Assembly: GCA_946885605.1 (NCBI GenBank)
Contig: CAMPGR010000128.1
Location: forward strand, 1 to 10,692
DNA length: 10,692 nt
Direction of reading: 5' to 3'
Source of the DNA: an uncultured Pseudomonadota bacterium
GTDB taxonomy: Bacteria > Pseudomonadota > Gammaproteobacteria > Burkholderiales > SG8-41
Shown: piece by piece, positions 6,746-10,692 of the stretch
Layout: each line of letters begins with the position of its first letter
Position numbering within the stretch: the stretch's first letter is position 1
The notes under the pieces: model-generated
Databases searched by the model: none
What the model was told of the DNA's origin: nothing
The model's input: only the letters and a program-made list of their open reading frames with translations
Translations under genes and position numbers: made by a program

Positions 6746-8635
6746 TCACGCTCTCGCCCTGACCCTGCGCCGGTGGATGAGCGCAAGGACGAGCCCGGCG
6801 AGCGCAACGAGCAAGGGCACGAAGCCAATATTCACCACCTTGGTCCAGAACTGCAGCGTGTCGGTCTCCTCCCGCAGGTTCTTCCGCACGTCCTTCAGTT
6901 CCCGGCGCGTTTCGGTCGCCACTTTGCGGAAGTTCTCGATTTCCGCCTGCTGCTCGGGCGTGAGGATCGTCGCCTGCCCGCCGCCGCGCGCTTTTTGCAG
7001 CTCCTGCAGCTTCTCCTGGGTCTTGTTGAGGCTGTCCTCGAGCTCCTTGATCTTCCCGAGATAGGCCTGCTGCGCTCGCGCCTCCATGTCACGTATGACG
7101 TTGAGCGGACGCGTGAACGCCGCGCGGCTGCGCAGGTTGATGAGGTTCTGGTCTCCCGCGAGCTGCTCCACCAGACTCAGCGCGAAATTGAGATTGCCGT
7201 TGCGCGGCACCACGAGACGCTGCCCGAAGACGTCCTGCACTTCCACGGAGGCGTTGTCCGTCAGCATGTCGACGTCGCCAACGAGCACGACCGAGGTTTC
7301 CTGCGCCGACTCCTTGAGCTGCGGCTCGGGCTTTGCCGGCTCCTTCTTGTCAGCTGATTTTTCGTCGCGCGGCATGAAAGGCCTGGGCTTCCCTTCCGGG
7401 AACGCGGTCGCGAACTTGCCCTGCAAGCGAATCGCGATCGGCTGTTCCTGACCGGAAGGCTCGAAGCCGCGCGTGGAAGGCTCGCCCGAAAGCGTCGCGA
7501 TGATGAGATCGACGAGCATGGAGTTCTTCGAGGTATGTGCGAGCACCGTCTGGCTGAGGCCCTCGGCCGGCTTGCCGCTGAAGACGCCGCTGAACGGAAC
7601 GAGGAGCGTCCCGACCTGGCTCGTGACGACGTCCTCCTGGTTGAGCGCCTCCTGGTTGAGCGAAAGCAGCGTCGGCAGGAGGCGCGGCCCTTCGCCGCTC
7701 GCGTAGGTCATGTCGGCGATGACCTTGCCCATGTTGACCTCGATACCCCAGGCCTTGAAGAGGTTGTAGAACATCGACTGGCCGGCCTGCTGCCCGCCGA
7801 ACGGGTTCTGCAGATCGGGCTGTTGATCGAAGTAGGCGTACGGATCGACGAACGCGATCAGTTTCCCGCCGCGCAGCACGAACTGATCGATCGCGTACTC
7901 GGTGGTTTCCGAGAGATTGCGCGGATGCACGACGAGCAGCACGCTGACGTCATCGGGAATCTTCTCCGTCTCCATCTCGACCTTGCGCACGTCGAAGACC
8001 CGCTTCAACTCCGACGCCAGCACCCAGGGCTCGGCCGGCTGCTGCTTGAGCACCGGGTTGAGCGGCCGCCCCAGCACGGGCAAGGCGCTCATGACGCCGA
8101 TCACCGGCTTTTTCACCGCCGATACTTGCGCGATCGCGCGCGTGATGTCGTACTCGAGCAGGCGCTCGCGTTCCGGCGCGAGCACCGGAATCGCGGCTTT
8201 CTGATCGAGGAACGATACCGAGAGCCCGAGATAGAACTTCTCGCCGGTATTCGTCATCTGCCCGTCCACGCCGTCGAGCTCGGCCGAATCTTCGGCGTCA
8301 GAATCGGGCTCCGGATTGAACTTCTCGATGACGACCTTGCCGTCGGAAGCGGCGCGGTACTCGGCGAGCAGGTCCTCGACGCGCGAGGCGAAGGTCTTCA
8401 GGCCCACCGGCACGGCGTTGTTGCCCTGTGAGTAGTACAAACGGATTTTCACCGGCGCTTCGAGCTTCTCCAGTATCGCCCGGGTCCCGGGCGAGAGCGT
8501 GTACACGTTGCCGTCGGTCAGATCGGCGCGCGCGTTCCATGCGCCGAGGAGGAAGTTGGCGGCGATCAGGATGACCGCGAGCGCGATCACCCCGCCTGCC
8601 GAATAAAGTAAGGTTTCGAGTGCACGTTTCTGCAT
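6746..8635 (-). CDS. gldG: GldG-like ABC transporter auxiliary protein
   Basis: The 629-aa protein has the layout of GldG/ABC_transp_aux proteins (PF09822). There is an N-terminal transmembrane helix (about residues 11-30), then A-D-L-T-D-G-N-V-Y-T-L-S-P-G-T with a long periplasmic domain, and a C-terminal transmembrane helix (about 601-620) followed by an Arg-rich tail. Family hallmarks are Y-Y-S-Q near residue 71, L-L-E-Y-D-I-T-R-A-I near 165, F-V-D-P-Y-A-Y-F-D in the middle, and G-D-V-D-M-L-T-D-N before N-L-N-F-A-L-S-L-V-E. A Lys/Pro/Glu-rich linker precedes the last of these. Residues about 515-595 are heptad-like and probably coiled coil. The ATG at 8635 lies 4 bp after the permease stop. 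In Bacteroidota, GldG works with GldA and GldF in gliding; here the partners are the same but gliding should not be assumed. The symbol marks family resemblance only. Confidence 0.88.
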   Translation of the reverse strand: MQKRALETLLYSAGGVIALAVILIAANFLLGAWNARADLTDGNVYTLSPGTRAILEKLEAPVKIRLYYSQGNNAVPVGLKTFASRVEDLLAEYRAASDGKVVIEKFNPEPDSDAEDSAELDGVDGQMTNTGEKFYLGLSVSFLDQKAAIPVLAPERERLLEYDITRAIAQVSAVKKPVIGVMSALPVLGRPLNPVLKQQPAEPWVLASELKRVFDVRKVEMETEKIPDDVSVLLVVHPRNLSETTEYAIDQFVLRGGKLIAFVDPYAYFDQQPDLQNPFGGQQAGQSMFYNLFKAWGIEVNMGKVIADMTYASGEGPRLLPTLLSLNQEALNQEDVVTSQVGTLLVPFSGVFSGKPAEGLSQTVLAHTSKNSMLVDLIIATLSGEPSTRGFEPSGQEQPIAIRLQGKFATAFPEGKPRPFMPRDEKSADKKEPAKPEPQLKESAQETSVVLVGDVDMLTDNASVEVQDVFGQRLVVPRNGNLNFALSLVEQLAGDQNLINLRSRAAFTRPLNVIRDMEARAQQAYLGKIKELEDSLNKTQEKLQELQKARGGGQATILTPEQQAEIENFRKVATETRRELKDVRKNLREETDTLQFWTKVVNIGFVPLLVALAGLVLALIHRRRVRARA

Positions 8636-8639
8636 GAAG

Positions 8640-9383
8640 CTAGCCTGCCCTCTGGTTGCGGATGATGACGCCGGTGGTGAACAGGGCAAAGCCCATCATC
8701 GACACGAAGAACACCAGATCGCGCGTATCGAGCACGCCGCGCTGGAATCCCTCGAAATGCGTCATCACGGAAAACGCCGCGATGATTTCGACGATGACGG
8801 GGTTCGCCCAGCGCGTGAGCAGATCCGTGACCGGCGTGTAACCGGCGAGGATGAGAAAGAGCGCGATCATCACGGAGATGATGAAGCTGATCACCTGGTT
8901 GCGCGTAAGCGCCGAAGTCATGCAGCTGATGGCGAGGTAGGTGCCGGCGAGGAGCAGGCTCCCGACATAACCTGCCACGATGACGCCGTTGTCAGGGTCG
9001 CCGAGGTAGTTCACCGTGATGACGACCGGGAAAGTGAGCGCCAGCGCGAGCGCGAGGAACAGCCATGAGGCGAGGAATTTGCCGATGATCGCCTGCCACG
9101 CCGTGATCGGCATCGTGAGCAGGAGTTCCAGCGTGCCGAGCCGCCTCTCCTCCGCCCACAGCCGCATGCCGGCCGCCGGCACGAGGAACAGATACAGCCA
9201 CGGATGCCAGGTGAAGAACGACACGAGAGAGGCCTCGCCCCGCTCGAAGAAGCTGCCCACGGTGAAGGTGAAGAAGCCGGTGAGGAGCAGGAAGATCACG
9301 AGGAACACGTAGGCGATGGGCGAGGTGAAGTACGCGCCGAGCTCCCGTTTCATGATTGCTTTGATGTTGTGCCACGCGTTCAT
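8640..9383 (-). CDS. gldF: ABC-2 type permease, GldF-like
   Basis: This 247-aa protein is a compact six-helix ABC-2 permease of the inner membrane. It opens with a cytoplasmic coupling region (I-M-K-R-E-L-G-A-Y-F-T-S-P-I-A-Y) leading into helix 1. The diagnostic motif E-E-R-R-L-G-T-L-E-L-L-L-T-M-P-I (near residues 78-93) follows helix 2, and four more hydrophobic helices run to the C-terminus. This matches GldF and NosY-like permeases. It would pair as a homodimer with the neighbouring ATPase. The ATG at 9383 has AAGGAG (9392-9397) eight nt upstream, and the gene follows the ATPase stop by 31 bp. The transported or mechanically moved substrate is unknown. The symbol reflects similarity to the Bacteroidota subunit, not proven function. 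Confidence 0.9.
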   Translation of the reverse strand: MNAWHNIKAIMKRELGAYFTSPIAYVFLVIFLLLTGFFTFTVGSFFERGEASLVSFFTWHPWLYLFLVPAAGMRLWAEERRLGTLELLLTMPITAWQAIIGKFLASWLFLALALALTFPVVITVNYLGDPDNGVIVAGYVGSLLLAGTYLAISCMTSALTRNQVISFIISVMIALFLILAGYTPVTDLLTRWANPVIVEIIAAFSVMTHFEGFQRGVLDTRDLVFFVSMMGFALFTTGVIIRNQRAG

Positions 9384-9414
9384 GCCAACCGCTCCTTGAA
9401 ACGCAATTCCGGGC

Positions 9415-10377
9415 TCATGCCGCTACCCTCACGGTGTCAGGCAGCGTGATGCTGCGGAACACTTCATCGAGGCGGCCCTCCTCGGTATAAATTTCCGCCA
9501 CCTGCCAGTGCTGTTGCGCCGCGAGCTCCGCTACGTCGCGCGTGAGACTGCCGCGCGCGGAGGAGCCGTTCGGATACACGCGCAGGTCCACAGTGCCGTC
9601 GCTCTCAGCGAGGATTTCGGTGCGGGCCGCGCCGTGGAGCTGCGCGAGGCGCTCCTTGAGCGTTGGGGGCGGAACATTCCTGATGCGCAGGCGCACCGCG
9701 CCCGCCATTTCGGAACGCGCCTTCAATTCGGCCGGGGTGCCGTTGGCGACGATCTTGCCGCGATCGATGATGATGACGCGCGAGCACGCCGCCTCCACCT
9801 CCTCGAGGATGTGGGTGGAGAAGATGATGGCCTTGTCCTCTCCCATCCGCTTGATGAGGTTTCTCACCTCGTGCTTCTGATTGGGATCCAGCCCGTCCGT
9901 GGGCTCGTCCATGATGAGGATCGGCGGATCGTGGATGAGCGATTGCGCGAGGCAGGTGCGGTGCTTGTACCCTTTCGAGAGCGTGTCGATGCTCTGGTGG
10001 ATCACGTTCTCGAGAAAGCAGAGCTCGATGGCACGGTTCACCGCGCGCTTGCGCGCTTCCCCGTGCAGCCCTCGCAGCTCGGCGGCAAAGCGCAGGAACC
10101 CCTGCACCGTCATATCGGCATACCCGGGCGCGTTCTCCGGCAGATACCCGATCATGCGCTTGGCGGGAATCGGGTCCTCCAGCACGTCATAGCCGCCGAC
10201 AGTTATCTTGCCCGCGGTCGGCGGAATGAAACCCGTCACCATGCGCATGGTGGTCGACTTGCCTGCGCCGTTCGGCCCCAGGAAACCCAGCACCTCGCCG
10301 CGTTCCACGGCGAACGAAACGTCGTCCACCGCGAGCTTGAGCCCGAACGCCTTGCTCAGATGCTCAACTCTGATCAC
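9415..10377 (-). CDS. gldA: ABC transporter ATP-binding protein, GldA-like
   Basis: The 320-aa product has a complete nucleotide-binding domain. Walker A is G-P-N-G-A-G-K-S-T (34-42), the signature L-S-K-G-Y-K-H-R (133-140), Walker B I-L-I-M-D-E-P-T with catalytic E158, the D-loop G-L-D-P, and the switch H189 in S-T-H-I. The Q-loop position reads I-G-Y-L-P-E-N (76-82), with Glu where many ABC ATPases have Gln, as is common in GldA/NatA-type exporters. Residues about 220-320 are an extra C-terminal domain. The protein would energise the adjacent ABC-2 permease from the cytoplasmic face. The start is GTG at 10375-10377, chosen for the strong AGGAGG at 10385-10390 seven nt upstream. It is the first gene of the leftward operon, behind a structured leader and promoter. 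Confidence 0.92.
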   Translation of the reverse strand: MIRVEHLSKAFGLKLAVDDVSFAVERGEVLGFLGPNGAGKSTTMRMVTGFIPPTAGKITVGGYDVLEDPIPAKRMIGYLPENAPGYADMTVQGFLRFAAELRGLHGEARKRAVNRAIELCFLENVIHQSIDTLSKGYKHRTCLAQSLIHDPPILIMDEPTDGLDPNQKHEVRNLIKRMGEDKAIIFSTHILEEVEAACSRVIIIDRGKIVANGTPAELKARSEMAGAVRLRIRNVPPPTLKERLAQLHGAARTEILAESDGTVDLRVYPNGSSARGSLTRDVAELAAQQHWQVAEIYTEEGRLDEVFRSITLPDTVRVAA

Positions 10378-10384
10378 CGTGATC

Positions 10385-10390
10385 CCTCCT
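10385..10390 (-). promoter_or_regulatory. Strong Shine-Dalgarno deciding the ATPase GTG start
   Basis: AGGAGG on the minus strand ends seven nt before the GTG at 10375-10377, which fixes that codon as the translation start of the ABC ATPase. It sits only two nt downstream of the 10393-10423 hairpin, so folding of the leader could affect ribosome access. Confidence 0.75.
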
Positions 10391-10392
10391 GT

Positions 10393-10423
10393 GCGTCACG
10401 CTGCGGAGCAACGAGCGTGACGC
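10393..10423. repeat. Perfect 10-bp inverted repeat in the operon leader
   Basis: GCGTCACGCT (10393-10402) and AGCGTGACGC (10414-10423) are exact inverted copies separated by 11 nt. The element lies in the predicted leader of the leftward ABC operon, directly upstream of its Shine-Dalgarno. No T-run follows on either strand, so it is not a canonical terminator. It could be an RNA hairpin gating translation or a dyad operator. Confidence 0.5.
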
Positions 10424-10429
10424 TATTCT

Positions 10430-10455
10430 GCCTGTTCGCACTGAACAGGCTGTTC
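10430..10455. repeat. Triple inverted TGTTC half-sites, operator-like
   Basis: GCCTGTTC (10430-10437) and GAACAGGC (10443-10450) form a perfect 8-bp inverted repeat with a 5-nt centre. GAACAG also pairs with CTGTTC (10450-10455) across one base. TGTTC-type half-sites therefore recur three times in alternating orientation at about 10-bp and 8-bp steps. They lie just downstream of the predicted -10, where repressor binding is effective. The bound factor is unknown. Confidence 0.45.
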
Positions 10456-10464
10456 TCTGCACCT

Positions 10465-10492
10465 AAAATAGGTCTGCCGTCCGCTATTTCAA
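10465..10492 (-). promoter_or_regulatory. Sigma70-like promoter of the Gld-like ABC operon
   Basis: Reading leftward, TTGAAA (10487-10492, five of six to the -35 consensus) is followed after 16 bp by TATTTT (10465-10470, four of six to the -10). Transcription would start near 10458, giving a leader of about 80 nt before the GTG of the ABC ATPase. It is the only good promoter-like pair I see between the tRNA and the operon. Confidence 0.5.
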
Positions 10493-10539
10493 GCCTGCGC
10501 CGGCAGCGCGTGCTGCGCAATTTGACCGCCGCGCGCAAA

Positions 10540-10585
10540 CAAGTTCCGGCGACGCGGAAAAACTTCCCGTTTTTCCGGCAACTTG
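10540..10585. repeat. Compound nested inverted repeat downstream of tRNA-Thr
   Basis: The inner element is a perfect 9-bp stem, CGGAAAAAC (10555-10563) with GTTTTTCCG (10569-10577), across a 5-nt loop. Around it, CAAGTT-CCGG (10540-10549) mirrors CCGG-C-AACTTG (10575-10585). The outer CCGG arm overlaps the inner right arm, so the two full pairings exclude each other. It sits about 50 bp past the tRNA 3' end and about 50 bp upstream of the operon -35. It may help end tRNA transcription, but the T-run is inside the stem rather than after it. Confidence 0.45.
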
Positions 10586-10601
10586 GCCCTCAAATGGGAG
10601 A

Positions 10602-10629
10602 GGCGGCACGCGAATCCCGATGAGCCGCC
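10602..10629 (-). terminator. Weak GC-rich hairpin directly after tRNA-Thr
   Basis: GGCGGC (10602-10607) and GCCGCC (10624-10629) are inverted copies with a 16-nt loop, beginning 7 nt past the tRNA CCA end on the minus strand. No T-run follows, so it is at best a processing or pausing signal rather than a standard intrinsic terminator. Confidence 0.25.
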
Positions 10630-10636
10630 GCCGTAC

Positions 10637-10692
10637 TGGTGCCGACAGTCTGACTCGAACAGACGACCTACCGCTTACAAGGCGGTTGCTCT
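10637..10692 (-). tRNA. tRNA-Thr (anticodon UGU), 3' portion; 5' end outside window
   Basis: The minus strand carries the 3' 56 nt of a tRNA. The 3' part of the D-arm (AGAGC) is followed by an anticodon arm ACCGC-CTTGTAA-GCGGT with anticodon TGT. Next come a 5-nt variable loop AGGTC, a T-arm GTCTG-TTCGAGT-CAGAC with perfect stem, the acceptor half TGTCGGC, discriminator A, and encoded CCA (10637-10639). The anticodon reads ACA and the layout parallels enterobacterial tRNA-Thr(UGU). The remaining roughly 20 nt lie past the right edge. It is on the same strand as the ABC operon. No truncated copy of the tRNA end is visible elsewhere in the window, so there is no sign of integration here. Confidence 0.92.

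Noticed and set aside
7535..8431. Rightward open frame (298 codons) opposite the GldG-like gene
   Set aside because: Leu/Arg/His-rich antisense translation without motifs; the opposite strand encodes a convincing GldG-like protein.
8636..8689. N-terminal extension of the GldG-like protein up to 8689
   Set aside because: It would overlap the permease gene; the ATG at 8635 places the N-terminal transmembrane helix where the family has it.
10431..10449. LexA/SOS box
   Set aside because: CTGT and ACAG are present in the right orientation but are separated by 9 rather than 8 bases, and the downstream genes are not SOS-type.
10555..10577. Intrinsic terminator for tRNA-Thr
   Set aside because: The T-run is part of the stem and is followed by CCG rather than ending the hairpin, so it does not meet the standard form. 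Kept as a structured repeat only.
9508..10623. Long rightward open frame (371 codons) opposite the ABC ATPase
   Set aside because: It mirrors the coding strand of a protein with intact Walker motifs; its translation is Arg/His-rich, low in recognisable motifs and runs into the non-coding gap. It is an antisense shadow of GC-rich coding DNA.

Overview
This GC-rich window reads like a Gram-negative proteobacterial chromosome, most likely a betaproteobacterium of the Burkholderiales type. The grounds are a Bug/TctC-family periplasmic solute-binding protein with a Sec signal peptide, a lipobox-containing small protein, a four-gene Gld-like ABC cluster, and a bacterial tRNA-Thr. Phylum is inferred from gene content and base composition. 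Nothing in the window points to a phage, IS element or CRISPR array.

Left part (1-3915). Two MFS transporter genes diverge from a 145-bp intergenic region that carries nested inverted repeats. One is the N-terminal piece of a leftward gene (1-228). The other is a complete rightward 416-aa exporter of the EntS/MFS_3 type (374-1624). The second MFS gene ends convergently, with a 14-bp overlap, against a leftward pair: an ATP-grasp enzyme with carbamoyl-phosphate-synthetase-like metal ligands (2692-3915) and, overlapping it by 23 bp, an FMN-dependent alpha-hydroxy-acid oxidase/dehydrogenase that starts at TTG (1611-2714). The ligase, oxidase and exporter could form a small-molecule module, but the substrate is unknown.

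Middle (3986-5136). A 61-aa protein of unknown function is coupled through an ATGA overlap to a Bug/TctC-type solute-binding protein. No cognate TctA/TctB membrane subunits are visible.

Right part (5171-10450). A compact leftward operon encodes a GldA-like ABC ATPase (GTG start, strong Shine-Dalgarno), a GldF-like ABC-2 permease, a GldG-like auxiliary protein, a DUF4340 membrane-anchored protein and a small putative lipoprotein. The lipoprotein frame has a good Shine-Dalgarno but only an ATA codon at the expected start. The set looks like an envelope ABC system in which the ATPase powers the permease while GldG and DUF4340 supply large periplasmic parts. Its role outside Bacteroidota gliding is not established. 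Intergenic gaps from the ATPase down to the Bug gene are all short, so one long transcript is possible. A sigma70-like promoter is visible upstream of the ATPase, followed by a leader of about 80 nt packed with two perfect inverted repeats.

Right edge. The 3' 56 nt of tRNA-Thr(UGU) with encoded CCA lie on the minus strand. Between it and the operon promoter are two further inverted repeats.
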